Origin: Embleya scabrispora
GTDB lineage: Bacteria > Actinomycetota > Actinomycetes > Streptomycetales > Streptomycetaceae
Reading direction: 5' to 3'
Assembly: GCF_002024165.1 (NCBI RefSeq)
Contig: NZ_MWQN01000001.1
Coordinates: 1,736,001-1,800,000 of the forward strand
DNA: 64,000 bases
Of the stretch, positions 35,748 through 46,300 are shown piece by piece (position 1 is the first letter of the stretch; each line of letters opens with the position of its first letter). The notes below the pieces were generated by a model. That model made no database searches and had not been told where the DNA came from. It worked only from the letters and a program-made list of their open reading frames with translations. Position numbers and translations under genes: made by a program.

Positions 35748-38700
35748 ATGACGTCGACGTCCCCGCGTCGCGACCAGGTTCTCGCGGTGAGCCCCCTCGG
35801 GCGCCCCGACGCCCCGCTCGTGATCGCCGCACATCGGGCCGGCGCGCTCGCGGTGCTCGACCTCGGCCGGGAACGCGGACCGGCGCTGGCCGAGTTGGCC
35901 CGGGCGTCCGCGCTGGCGTGCTTCGGGGTGCGGGTACCGGTGGGTTGTCCGCTCGGGCCGCGGGAGTTGCCGGAGCGGGTGGACGTGGTGCTGCTCGCGC
36001 CCGACGCGCCGTGGTCGATCGCCGACGCCGGCCCCGGACGGCGGGTCCTGGTCGAGGTCACGAGCGCCGAGCAGGCGCACGCGGCGGTGGCCGGCGGCGC
36101 GGCTGGGGTGGTCGCGCGCGGTGCCGAAAGCGGCGGCCGATGCGGTGAGTTGACCACGTTCGTCCTGCTGCAGCAGTTGCTCGCGGACGCCCGGGTGACG
36201 GTGCCGGTCTGGGCGGCCGGCGGGATCGGGCCGCACACCGCCGCCGCGGCGGTCGCGGGCGGCGCCGCCGGGGTGCTGCTCGACACCCAGTTGGCCCTGG
36301 TGGCGGAGAGCACGCTGCCGGCGGATGTGGCCGCGGCGGTACGGGCGATGGACGGCAGCGAGACGGTCGTGATCCGGGGCCATCGGGTCTATCGCCGGCC
36401 GGATCTGCCGATCGACCGCCTCGTCGCATCTGCGTCCGGCGATCTCGGCCTCGTGCTGGGCGCGGGCGGACTGCGTCGCGAGTTGTTGCCCGTCGGGCAG
36501 GACGGCGGGTCGGCCGCCCGGCTCGCGGATCGGCACGGCACCGCCGGTCGGGTGGTGTGCGCGGTGCGCGAGGCGATCGTGGGCCACCTGGCCTCGGCCG
36601 CCCGGCACGGTGCGCGACTGCGGCCGGTCCAGGGACCGATGACGCGGGTGAGCGATCGGGCCGCCTTCGCCCACGAGGTGGCCCGGGCGGGCGGATTGCC
36701 GTTCCTGGCGCTGTCCCTGCTGCGCGGCCGCGAGGTACGCGCATTGCTCGCGGAGACCGGTGCGCTGCTCGGCGACCTGCCGTGGGGGGCGGGCCTGCTC
36801 GGCTTCGCGCCGCCGGAGTTGCGCGAGGAGCAGGTGGCCGCGGTGCTCGCCGCCCGCCCGCCGTACGCGCTGATCGCGGGTGGTCGGCCGGATCGGGCCG
36901 CACCGTTGGAGGCCGCCGGGATCCGCACCTACCTGCACGCGCCCTCGCCCGGGCTGCTGAGCCAGTTCCTGCGCGAGGGCGCCCGGCGATTCGTCTTCGA
37001 GGGCACCGAATGCGGTGGGCACGTCGGGCCGCGCGCCAGTTTCCCGCTGTGGGAGACCCAGGTGGACACGCTGCTCGCGTTCGCCGAACGGCACGGCGGC
37101 GCGGCCGGGTTGGACCTGCTGTTCGCGGGCGGGATCCACGACGCGCGCTCGGCGGCGATGGTGGCCGCGGCGACGGCGCCGCTGGTCGAGCGCGGGGCCT
37201 CGGTCGGTGTGCTGATGGGCACCGCGTACCTGTTCACCCGGGAGGCGGTGGCGGGCGGGGCGATCGTGCCCGGGTTCCAGGCCGCGGCGGTCGAGTGCGC
37301 GTCGACCGCGCTGGTCCAGACCGCGCCCGGGCATGCCACCCGCTGCGCCGGCACGCCATTCGTGGCCGCGTTCGAGGCCCGTCGGCGCGAACTGGAGTCG
37401 CGCGGGGTGCCGGCCCGCGAGATGTGGGCGGAGTTGGAGCGGTTGAACCTGGGCCGGTTGCGCATTGCCGGCAAGGGGCTGCGCCGGGAGGCGGACAAGC
37501 TGGTCGCGGTGGACGCGGACGTGCAGCGCCGCGAGGGCATGTTCATGCTGGGCCAGGCCGCGGTGTTGCGGTCCGCGCCGACCGACGTGGCCGCGCTGCA
37601 TCGCGAGGTCACCGCCGGGTCGGCCGCGTGGTTGGCCCGCCGGGTGCGCGAGGTGGGCGGGGTGGACCGACCGGCCCCGCCCCGACCGCAGGATGTGGCG
37701 ATCGTGGGCATGGCGTGCGTGCTTCCCGGCGCGCCGGACCTGGCGAGCTATTGGCGCAACATCCTGGCCGGCGTGGACGCGGTGACCGAGGTCCCGCGCG
37801 AACGTTGGGACGTGGAGCGGTACTTCGCGCCGAGCGCCGAACCGGGCGCGACCGCGCGCGGTTCGGTCCGCGGTGCGGCGCCGGGGGCCGTCCCGGCCGG
37901 GCGGACGCCGTCCAAGTGGGGCGGGTTCGTACCCGCGATCGGCTTCGACGCGACCGGCTACGGCATCCCGCCGGCCTCGCTGGCCGCGATCGAACCGGCC
38001 CAGCTGCTGGCGTTGCACGTGGCCTCGGGGGCGCTGGCCGATGCCGGCTACGGTCCCGGGCGGGCCTTCGCCCGGGAGCGGACCTCGGTGATCTTCGGCG
38101 CCGAGGCGGGCACCGACCTGGCGGGCGCGTACGGGTTCCGGGCGCTGTTCCCGGGGTACTTCGGCGCGTTGCCGGCCGATCTGGATCGGCAACTGCCCAC
38201 TCCCACCGAGGACTCCTTTCCCGGCGTGCTGGCCAACGTGATCGCCGGCCGGATCGCGAACCGGCTCGATCTGGGCGGGGTCAACTTCACCGTGGACGCC
38301 GCGTGCGCGGCGTCCCTGGCCGCGCTCGACCTGGCGTGCAAGGAACTGAACACCGGGTCCAGCGATCTGGTCCTGTGCGGCGGGGTGGACACCCACAACG
38401 GGATCAACGACTACCTGATGTTCTCCTCGGTGCGGGCCCTGTCGCCGACCGGGCGGTGCGCGACGTTCGACGCGGACGCGGACGGGATCGCGCTGGGCGA
38501 GGGCGCGGTGTGCGTGCTGCTCAAGCGGCTCGCGGACGCCGAACGGGACGGCGACCGAATCTACGCGGTGGTCAAGGGCGTCGGCGGGTCCAGCGACGGG
38601 CGCTCGCTCGGGTTGACCGCGCCGCGCCCCGAGGGCCAGCGGCGGGCGCTGGAACGCGCCTACCGGGCGGCCGGGGTCTCGCCGGCGCGGGTCGGCCTGG

Positions 38701-41700
38701 TCGAGGCGCACGGCACGGGGACGGTGGTCGGCGACCGGGCCGAGCTGGACACCCTGACCGAGGTGTTCACGGCGCACGGGGCGGCTCCCGGCGCCTGCGC
38801 GGTGGGCTCGGTGAAGTCGCAGATCGGCCACACGAAGTGTGCGGCGGGCCTGGCGGGGTTGGCCAAGGCGGCGCTTGCGGTGCACTTCGGGGTGCACCCG
38901 CCGACGCTGCATCTGCGCCGACCTCCGGACGCGGGGCCGTTCGTGTTCGACAACCGGGCCCGGCCGTGGACGGCGCCGGTGGGCGAACGCATCGCCGGGG
39001 TCAGTGCGTTCGGCTTCGGGGGCACCAACTTCCACGCGGTGCTGGCCGGTTCGGAGCCGGTCGGCGCGGGTGGGCCGGGGGGCGCGGACGCCGCGTGGCC
39101 GGTCGAGCTGTTCTGCTTCCGCGGCACGGACCGGGCCGCGGCCCACGCGGCGCTCGACCGGCTGGCGGCGCGGCTGGACGCGGACGAGGACCTGCCGCTG
39201 CGGGGCCTGGCGGCGCTCGCGGACGAAGCGGTCGAGCCCAGGTCGGACGCCGATGCCCGCGGGGCCGCCGAAGCCCCGGTGCAGATCGCCCTCGTCGCGG
39301 CCGATCACGCGGACCTGCGGGTGAAGCTGACCCTGGCCCGAGCGGGCGCGGTCGACCCCGCGGGCGAGATCTTCCACCGGAAGGAGGCAGCGACCGGAGC
39401 GGAGGCGGAGGCCGGGTCGGGGACCGGAGCGGTCGTACGGCCGGACGTCGCACTGGGCGCAGGGCTCGGACCCGAAGCGGGTGTAGGGCCGGACGCCGGG
39501 TTGCACACGGGACTCGGCACCGAAACAGGCATGCGGCCGGACACCGCGTTGGACCCGGGACTCGGCAGCGAGGCGGGCGTACGGCCGGGCGCCGCGTTGG
39601 ACCCGGGACTCGACACCGAAACAGGCGTACGGCCGGGCGCCGCGTTGGACCCGGGACTCGACACCGAAACAGGCGTACGGCCGGGCGCCGCGTTGGACCC
39701 GCGACTCGACACCGAAACAGGCATGCGGCCGGACACCGCGTTGGACCCGCGACTCGACACCGAAACAGGCATGCGGCCGGACACCGCATTGGGTCCGGCG
39801 CTCGACACCGAAGCAGGCGTACGGGCGGGCGCCGCATTGGGTCTGGCGCTCGACACCGAAGCAGGCATCCGGGCGGGCGCCGGGTTGGACGCAGGGGTCG
39901 GCACCGAAGTGGGCGCCGGCTCGGATCCGGGGCTCGGCACCGGCGCGGGCGTACGGCCGGGTGACCGGTTGGACCCGGAGCTCGGCAGCGAGGCGGGCGT
40001 ACGGGGAGGCGCCGGAGTCGGTGGTGCCTCGTGGGCCGGGACGGGTGGGCAGGTGGCGTTTTTGTATCCCGGGCAGGGGAGTCAGCGGCCGGGGATGCTG
40101 GCCGATCTGTTCGCCCGGTTTCCCGAACTGTGCGACGGGCTGCGGGGCATCGATCCGGAGTGTGTGCGGGCCATGTTTCCGGCGGCGGCCTTCGACGCGG
40201 AGGAGCGGGCCGCGCAGGCGGCGCGACTCACCGACACCCGCCGTGCGCAGCCCGCGCTCGGGGTGGCGGCGGTCGCGCTGACCCGGCTGCTCGACCGGTT
40301 CGGGGTGTGGCCGGACCAGGTCGCGGGGCACAGCTACGGCGAGGTGGCCGCGTTGTGGTCGGCGGGCGTGCTGGCCACCGGGGACCTGGGCCGGCTCGGC
40401 GAGGTGCGCGCGGCGGCGGTGCTGGCCGCCGCCGGCGCGGAACCCGGCGCGATGGCGGCGGTGACGGCCGGCGCGGACCGGGTGGCGGAGGTGCTGGCCG
40501 GGATCGACGGCGTGGTGCTCGCGAACCGCAATACGCCGACCCAGACCGTGGTGTCCGGCCCCGAGGCGGCCCTGACCTCGGCGATCGCCGCGCTGGCCGA
40601 TGCGGGCTTGTCGGCCCGGCGGCTGCCGGTGGCGTGCGCGTTCCACAGTCCCGTGGTCGCGGCGGCGGCCGACACCCTCGCGGCCGCCGTCGCGGACTTG
40701 GACGTACGTCCGCCCAGGATCCCGGTGTGGTCCAACGGCACCGCGGCGCGCTACCCGGACGCGCCCGCCGACATCCGGGCGTTGATGGCCCGTCAGGTGG
40801 CCGAGCCGGTGCGGTTCGCCGAGCAGATCGAGGCGATGTACGCGGCGGGGGTGCGGATCTTCGTCGAGGCCGGACCGGGTCGGGCGCTGACCGGCATGGT
40901 CGGGGCGATCCTCGGCGACCGGCCGCATACCGCGGTGGCCTGCGACGTCCCCGGCGAGGACGGCCTGCGCCGACTGCTCACCGCACTCGCCGAACTGGCC
41001 GTCGCCGGCGTGCCGGTGCGGGTCGCGGGCGGCCTGGCCGGGCGCGTGCGGCCGGAGGACGTCGCGCCCGGCCCGCGACCGGCCTGGACGGTGGACGGCC
41101 ATCTGGTGCGGACCGCCGACGGCCGGCCGGTGCCGGGCGGGCTGCGCCCGGCGACCCCGATGGCCCCGCTGTCCTTCGGGCCGGTGGCCGAACCGGGTGT
41201 GCCGAAGGCCTCGGCCCGGGACGCGGTGCTGCTGGAATACCTGGCCGGCGCGCGGGCCGCGGTCGCCGCACAGCGCGAGGTGCTGCTCGGCTACCTGGGC
41301 GTACCGGGCGGGGTTCCCGAGTCGCCGCCGATCGCGCTCGGACCGGAGCCGACTCCCGTGCGGGTGGAGCCGGCTCCGGTCCGGCTGGAACCGGACGCAC
41401 CGGACGCACCGGACGGGCCGCTCACCCGCGCGCAGGTGCTGGACGTGGTCCTCGACATCGTGGGCACCCGGACCGGCTACCCGAAGGACATGCTCGATCC
41501 GGCCCTGGACCTGGAGGCGGACCTGTCCGTCGACTCGATCAAACGCACCGAGATCATCGGCGAACTGGCGCTGCGGTTGCGCCTCCCCGGCGGCGCGGGC
41601 ACGGGCGTGGTCGACGCCGAGCCGGTCGACGCGGAGGTGATCGAGCGGCTGGCCAGGGTCAAGACGATCGACGCGATCGTGGCCGGGGTGCTGGACGCGG

Positions 41701-43352
41701 GGTCCGCCGGAAACGAACGGACGGTGCCGGAACGGCCGATCGAGCCGATGGCGGACGAGCCCGCCGCTCCCCTCGCCGGCCGGCCCACCCGGCATGTCGT
41801 CGAGTGTGTACCGATCGAGGAGCCGCCCGCCCCGGCTCCCGGGGACGTGGAAGGCCCGTCGCCCGAGGGGCGGTTGCGCGGCCGGCGTGTGGTGCTGGTC
41901 GAGGACGGGGGCGGGATCGCCTGGGCGTTGGCAGATGCGCTGGCGGCGCACGGGGTCGTCGTGGAGGCGCGGGCTCGGGATCGGGTCGAGGTCGAGGCGG
42001 GCGCGGATCCCGGCTGGGCGGAGGTGGACACGCTCGTACATCTCGGCGCGCTCGCCGACGGGCCCGACCCCGTTTTCCCGGACGCCTTCCCGCTGTTGCG
42101 GGACGCGCTGGTGGCCGGCGTACGGCAGGTGTTCCTGGTCACCGCCGGCGGCGGTCGGTTCGGCCGGGGTCCGGAGGCCGCCGGGCCGGATCCGGTGCCG
42201 GGGGCGGGGTTGGCCGGGTTCGCCCGGGCCGCCGCGCTGGAGTATCCCGATCGGGTGGTGCGGGTCCTGGACCTGGACGCCAAGGCCGAACCCGCCGGGC
42301 TCGCCCACCGGCTCCTGACCGAACTGGGCCGCACTCCCGAGCGGCCCGAGCCCGGCGCACCGGTGTTGCTCGGCCTGGCCGGGGAACACCGGGTGACCCT
42401 GCGTCCTCGGCCGGCGCCGCTTCCGGACCTGCCGCCCGCCGACCGGGACGCCCTGTTGCGCGAGCGCATCGGCCCGGCCTCGGTGGTGCTGCTGACCGGC
42501 GGCGCGCGGGGCATCACCGCCCGGGCGGCGATCGGCTTGGCCCGGGCCACCGGATGCCACATCGAACTCCTGGGCCGCACCGGCCTCGACGAGGATCCGG
42601 AGCCGGAGGCGACGGCCGCCGCGCCGGACGCACCCGCGCTGCGGGCCGCGTTGATCGCGAGCGGGATGCGCGAACCGGCCCGGATCGAGGCGGAGTCGAC
42701 CCGGATCCTGCACCGCCGCGAGGTGCGGGCCACGCTGGCCGAGGCGGCCGAGCACGCCGCCTCGGTACGGCTGCACGCGGCCGACGTCACCGACGCCGAC
42801 GCGGTCCGCCGGGTCCTGGCCGGCATCGCCGAGCGGCACGGCCGATTGGACGGCATCGTGCACGGCGCGGGTGTGCTGGCCGACCGGCTCCTCGCGGACA
42901 AGAGCGGGCAGTCGTGTCGGCGGGTGTTCGCCACGAAGGTGGCCGGGGCCCGGGCCCTGGTCGCGGCGCTGCGCACGCTGCGGCCGACCCTGGCGCCGCC
43001 GGCGTTCCTGGCCATGTTCGGCAGCGTGGCCGGGGTGTACGGCAATCGGGGCCAGACCGACTATGCGGCGGCCAACGACGCCCTGGCCACCCTCGCGTGG
43101 CACTGGTCGGCCGGGTCCGACGGCATCCTCGCGCCGGTGGCCGGGCGCGTGGTGACCGTCGACTGGGGTCCGTGGGCGGCGACCGGCGGCGGCATGGTGA
43201 CGGCGGAGCTGGCCCGCGAATACGCCCGGCGCGGCGTGCCGTTGATCGATCCGGAGCACGGCGTGCGGGCGCTGCTCGACGAACTGGCGGCCGGTGAGGG
43301 CCCGCAGGCCGTGTACGTGTGCCTGCCGGCCGACGGGTCGGTGGCCGGATGA
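35748..43352 (+). CDS. PUFA/hglE-type iterative synthase: 2x NMO(PfaD)-KS-AT-ACP-KR
   Basis: A 2534-aa synthase. Residues 1-640 hold two flavin nitronate-monooxygenase/PfaD-like barrels. The second has the motif EGTECGGHVG near 420; the first has ESGGRCG near 128, with arginine for histidine. KS follows (about 645-1130; Cys853 in VDAACAAS, His988 in HGTGT, His1028 in GHTKCA). Then come a tandem-repeat linker (1230-1417), AT (about 1435-1750; Ser1529 in GHSYGE), one ACP (Ser1930 in LSVDSIKR, the PUFA/enediyne form) and KR (structural half from about 2040, catalytic half about 2245-2534 with GGARGIT and TDYAAAND). The ATG at 35748 follows GGAGG. PfaD is normally a separate enoyl reductase; here it is fused in front. 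The product class, an iteratively built reduced chain, is inferred from domain type. Confidence 0.88.
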   Translation: MTSTSPRRDQVLAVSPLGRPDAPLVIAAHRAGALAVLDLGRERGPALAELARASALACFGVRVPVGCPLGPRELPERVDVVLLAPDAPWSIADAGPGRRVLVEVTSAEQAHAAVAGGAAGVVARGAESGGRCGELTTFVLLQQLLADARVTVPVWAAGGIGPHTAAAAVAGGAAGVLLDTQLALVAESTLPADVAAAVRAMDGSETVVIRGHRVYRRPDLPIDRLVASASGDLGLVLGAGGLRRELLPVGQDGGSAARLADRHGTAGRVVCAVREAIVGHLASAARHGARLRPVQGPMTRVSDRAAFAHEVARAGGLPFLALSLLRGREVRALLAETGALLGDLPWGAGLLGFAPPELREEQVAAVLAARPPYALIAGGRPDRAAPLEAAGIRTYLHAPSPGLLSQFLREGARRFVFEGTECGGHVGPRASFPLWETQVDTLLAFAERHGGAAGLDLLFAGGIHDARSAAMVAAATAPLVERGASVGVLMGTAYLFTREAVAGGAIVPGFQAAAVECASTALVQTAPGHATRCAGTPFVAAFEARRRELESRGVPAREMWAELERLNLGRLRIAGKGLRREADKLVAVDADVQRREGMFMLGQAAVLRSAPTDVAALHREVTAGSAAWLARRVREVGGVDRPAPPRPQDVAIVGMACVLPGAPDLASYWRNILAGVDAVTEVPRERWDVERYFAPSAEPGATARGSVRGAAPGAVPAGRTPSKWGGFVPAIGFDATGYGIPPASLAAIEPAQLLALHVASGALADAGYGPGRAFARERTSVIFGAEAGTDLAGAYGFRALFPGYFGALPADLDRQLPTPTEDSFPGVLANVIAGRIANRLDLGGVNFTVDAACAASLAALDLACKELNTGSSDLVLCGGVDTHNGINDYLMFSSVRALSPTGRCATFDADADGIALGEGAVCVLLKRLADAERDGDRIYAVVKGVGGSSDGRSLGLTAPRPEGQRRALERAYRAAGVSPARVGLVEAHGTGTVVGDRAELDTLTEVFTAHGAAPGACAVGSVKSQIGHTKCAAGLAGLAKAALAVHFGVHPPTLHLRRPPDAGPFVFDNRARPWTAPVGERIAGVSAFGFGGTNFHAVLAGSEPVGAGGPGGADAAWPVELFCFRGTDRAAAHAALDRLAARLDADEDLPLRGLAALADEAVEPRSDADARGAAEAPVQIALVAADHADLRVKLTLARAGAVDPAGEIFHRKEAATGAEAEAGSGTGAVVRPDVALGAGLGPEAGVGPDAGLHTGLGTETGMRPDTALDPGLGSEAGVRPGAALDPGLDTETGVRPGAALDPGLDTETGVRPGAALDPRLDTETGMRPDTALDPRLDTETGMRPDTALGPALDTEAGVRAGAALGLALDTEAGIRAGAGLDAGVGTEVGAGSDPGLGTGAGVRPGDRLDPELGSEAGVRGGAGVGGASWAGTGGQVAFLYPGQGSQRPGMLADLFARFPELCDGLRGIDPECVRAMFPAAAFDAEERAAQAARLTDTRRAQPALGVAAVALTRLLDRFGVWPDQVAGHSYGEVAALWSAGVLATGDLGRLGEVRAAAVLAAAGAEPGAMAAVTAGADRVAEVLAGIDGVVLANRNTPTQTVVSGPEAALTSAIAALADAGLSARRLPVACAFHSPVVAAAADTLAAAVADLDVRPPRIPVWSNGTAARYPDAPADIRALMARQVAEPVRFAEQIEAMYAAGVRIFVEAGPGRALTGMVGAILGDRPHTAVACDVPGEDGLRRLLTALAELAVAGVPVRVAGGLAGRVRPEDVAPGPRPAWTVDGHLVRTADGRPVPGGLRPATPMAPLSFGPVAEPGVPKASARDAVLLEYLAGARAAVAAQREVLLGYLGVPGGVPESPPIALGPEPTPVRVEPAPVRLEPDAPDAPDGPLTRAQVLDVVLDIVGTRTGYPKDMLDPALDLEADLSVDSIKRTEIIGELALRLRLPGGAGTGVVDAEPVDAEVIERLARVKTIDAIVAGVLDAGSAGNERTVPERPIEPMADEPAAPLAGRPTRHVVECVPIEEPPAPAPGDVEGPSPEGRLRGRRVVLVEDGGGIAWALADALAAHGVVVEARARDRVEVEAGADPGWAEVDTLVHLGALADGPDPVFPDAFPLLRDALVAGVRQVFLVTAGGGRFGRGPEAAGPDPVPGAGLAGFARAAALEYPDRVVRVLDLDAKAEPAGLAHRLLTELGRTPERPEPGAPVLLGLAGEHRVTLRPRPAPLPDLPPADRDALLRERIGPASVVLLTGGARGITARAAIGLARATGCHIELLGRTGLDEDPEPEATAAAPDAPALRAALIASGMREPARIEAESTRILHRREVRATLAEAAEHAASVRLHAADVTDADAVRRVLAGIAERHGRLDGIVHGAGVLADRLLADKSGQSCRRVFATKVAGARALVAALRTLRPTLAPPAFLAMFGSVAGVYGNRGQTDYAAANDALATLAWHWSAGSDGILAPVAGRVVTVDWGPWAATGGGMVTAELAREYARRGVPLIDPEHGVRALLDELAAGEGPQAVYVCLPADGSVAG
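39435..39998 (+). repeat. 48-bp coding minisatellite (16-residue repeats) between KS and AT
   Basis: About 11.75 tandem copies of a 48-bp unit lie in frame inside the synthase. The consensus residue unit is VRPGAALDPGLDTETG, with variants MRPDTALDPRLDTETG and VRAGAALGLALDTEAG. The central copies are nearly identical in DNA, the outer copies have drifted. This is a disordered acidic/proline linker, probably prone to copy-number change. Confidence 0.9.
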
Positions 43353-46300
43353 GCGCGCGCGGCCCGGGTCCGGATGATGCGGCGATCGTCGGAATCGGTG
43401 CGATCTTCCCGGGCGCGGCCGGACCCGACGCGTTGTGGCGACTGATCGAGTCGGGGGTGGACGCGATCACCGACGTGCCGCCGCATCGGTGGGATCCGGC
43501 GCTGCACTACGCGCCGGGCACGGCCGGCGAGCCCGCCCGCGGCGACCGGTTCTACTGCCGGCGCGGCGGTTTCGTGGACGACCTGGCCACGTTCGATCCG
43601 GTGCGCTTCGGCATCATGCCCGCCGTGGTCGCCGGCGCCGAACCGGACCAGTTGCTCGCACTGCGCGCCGCCGCCGAGGCGATCGCCGACGCGGGTGGCG
43701 AGGGCCGCCTGCCGGACCGGTCCCGGGTCGGCGTGGTCTTCGGACGCGGCGGCTACATGGGCGTGGCCACCGCCCGACTCGACCAGCGGGTGCGCACGGC
43801 GTACCAACTGACTTCCCTGCTCGAAGAGTTGGCGCCGGAGTTGGACGAGACCCGAGTAGCCGCGATCCGGGAGGCGTTTCAGGCGTCGCTCGGCCCCGAG
43901 CAACCCGAGGCGTCGATCGGCCTGGTGCCGAGTTTCACCGCGTCCCGGATCGCCAACCGGCTCGACCTGGGCGGTCCCGCCTACACGCTGGACGCGGCCT
44001 GCGCGACCTCGCTGCTCGCCCTGGACCAGGCCGCCGCGGAGTTGCGGTCCGGGCGCTGCGACGCGGTGATCGCGGGTGCCGCGCACCACTGCCACATCGC
44101 CACGCTGTGGAGCGTGTTCACCCAGTTGCGGGCGCTCAGCGCGAGCGAGCACATTCGGCCGTTCGATCGGACGGCCGACGGCACGCTGATCGCCGAGGGC
44201 ACCGGCGCGGTGCTGCTCAAGCGCTTCGCCGACGCCGAACGCGACGGCGACCGGGTGTACGCGGTGGTTCGCGGCGTGGGCGTGTCGAGTGACGGCCGGG
44301 CCGCGAGCCTGCTGAGTCCGCTGGTGGACGGCCAGGTTCGGGCGCTGGAACAGGCGTGGCGCGCCGCCGGGTTGGATCCGACGGAGCCGGATCTGCTCGG
44401 TCTGGTCGAGGCGCACGGGACCGGTACCCCGGTCGGTGACGAAGCGGAACTCGTCACGCTGGGGAAAGTTTTCGGGCCGCGCGTGGGCGACCGGCCGGCC
44501 GATGTCGCGCTCGGCACGATCAAGTCCAACATCGGGCACACGATGCAGGCGTCGGGAATGGCCGGTCTGCTCAAGGCGGCACTGGCCCTGCACCACCGCA
44601 CGTTGCCGCCGACCCTGCATGTCGACGACCCGCATCCGGGCTTCGCCGGCACCCGGATGCGTCCGCAGGGTCGGGCCGAGGCGTGGCCGGTCAACCCGGC
44701 GGGCGGGCGGCTGGCGGCGGTCGACGCGTTCGGTTTCGGCGGGGTCAACGCGCACGCGGTGCTGGAACAGCCGCCGGCGGGGCGGGCGGTGGCGCTGCCG
44801 ATCGGGAGCGGGCGGTCGGCGGGAGAGGGCCGGCTGCCCGATGTACTCACCCTGGCCGCCGATTCGGTGCCCGAGTTGTTGCGCCTGCTCGCCGACCGGG
44901 CCGCCGGGCGGGCGGCGCGGACCGGGTCGAACACGTCCGCCGGGCCCTGTCGGCTCGCGGTCGCGGATCCGACGCCGAAGCGGCTCGCGCTGGCCGCGCG
45001 TGCCGTGGAGCGCGGAGTGCCGTGGCGCGGCCGGGCCGAGATCTGGTTCACCCCGCGCCCGCTACTCGGGTCGCACGCGGTGAATCCGGGACGGGTCGCG
45101 TTCCTGTTCCCCGGTCTGGAGCCGGAGATGTCGCCGCGCCTGGACGACCTGGCCGACGCGTACGGCCGACCCCGGCCCGAGTCGACCGGCGCCGAGGACC
45201 TGGTCGGCCGGGCGGTGGACGCGCTGACGGCCGGCCGGTTCCTGGCCGCCGAATTCGAACGCGCCGGCCTGGTACCGGATCTGCTGGCCGGGCACAGCAT
45301 GGGCGAGTGGACCGCGATGGTGGTCGCCGGCATGTACCCGCGCACGGCGGTGGACGGCTTCCTCGCGTCGCTGCGACCGGATTCGCTGGACGTTCCGGAC
45401 CTGGTCTACGCGGCGGTGGGCTGCGGGGTCGCGGTCGCCGAACGGCACGTCGGCGCCGAGCCGGTGGTGGTCTCACACGACAACTGCCCGAACCAGAGCG
45501 TGGTGTGCGGACCGGCCGACGCCGTCACCGAGGTGCTGGGCCGGCTGCGTCGAGAGGGTGTGATGGGCGGCGAACTGCCGTTCCGCTCCGGCTTCCACAC
45601 CCCGATGTGGGCGCCCTACCTCGGACAGGTGGCCGACGCGTTCGAGCAACTGCCGCTGTGTGCCCCGTGCCTGCCGGTGTGGTCCGCTACCTCCATCGCG
45701 CCGTATCCGACGGACGCCGCTTCGGTGCGCGAACTGACCGTGCGTCATCTCCTCGAACCGGTCCGGTTCAGGGAGCTGATCGAGGAGCTGTACGCGGGCG
45801 GTGTACGGGTGTTCGTCCAGCCGGGCGCGGGCAGTTTGGTCGGCTTCGTACACGACACCCTGCGCGGCTGTGACGCGCTGGCCGTGGCCGCCCACTCCAC
45901 ACTGCGCCCGGGCCTGGCGGGCTTTCGCCGAGCGGTGGCGGCGCTGTGGGTGGAGGGCGCGGCGATCGAGGCGCGGGAGCCGGTGCGAACGGGCCTGCCC
46001 GCGACCGGGCGGGAGTCCGGGCCCGCCGTCGACCGCGCCGCCGTCGCGCCGCCCGCCGGGCCGGTCGTCCGACTCGATCTCGGGTCCCCGGTGGTCGCGT
46101 TGGGACCGGCCGCCGGCCCGCTGCGGTTGACCGGTGCGTCCCGCCCGCCCACCGGCTCCGCGCATCCGGTGCTCGCGGCCTTTCACGCGACGCTCGCCGA
46201 GGCCGAGCGCACGGTGGCCGCGGCCGCCCTGGCAGCCGGAAGGGTCGGCGAAGCCGACGCACCCGGGTTGCCCGCGCCGCCGCCCGCCGGCGACTCGCGC

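Noticed and set aside
36557-39964. Other long frames over the synthase genes
   Set aside because: They are Arg/Gly/Ala-rich out-of-frame translations with no family motifs.
39435-39998. CRISPR-like array
   Set aside because: Repeats are contiguous and in coding frame with no unique spacers and no cas genes.
34257-43259. A 3000-codon open frame antisense to the first synthase
   Set aside because: Only its final 323 codons (LysR) carry homology. The rest is the GC-rich antisense shadow of the synthase gene.
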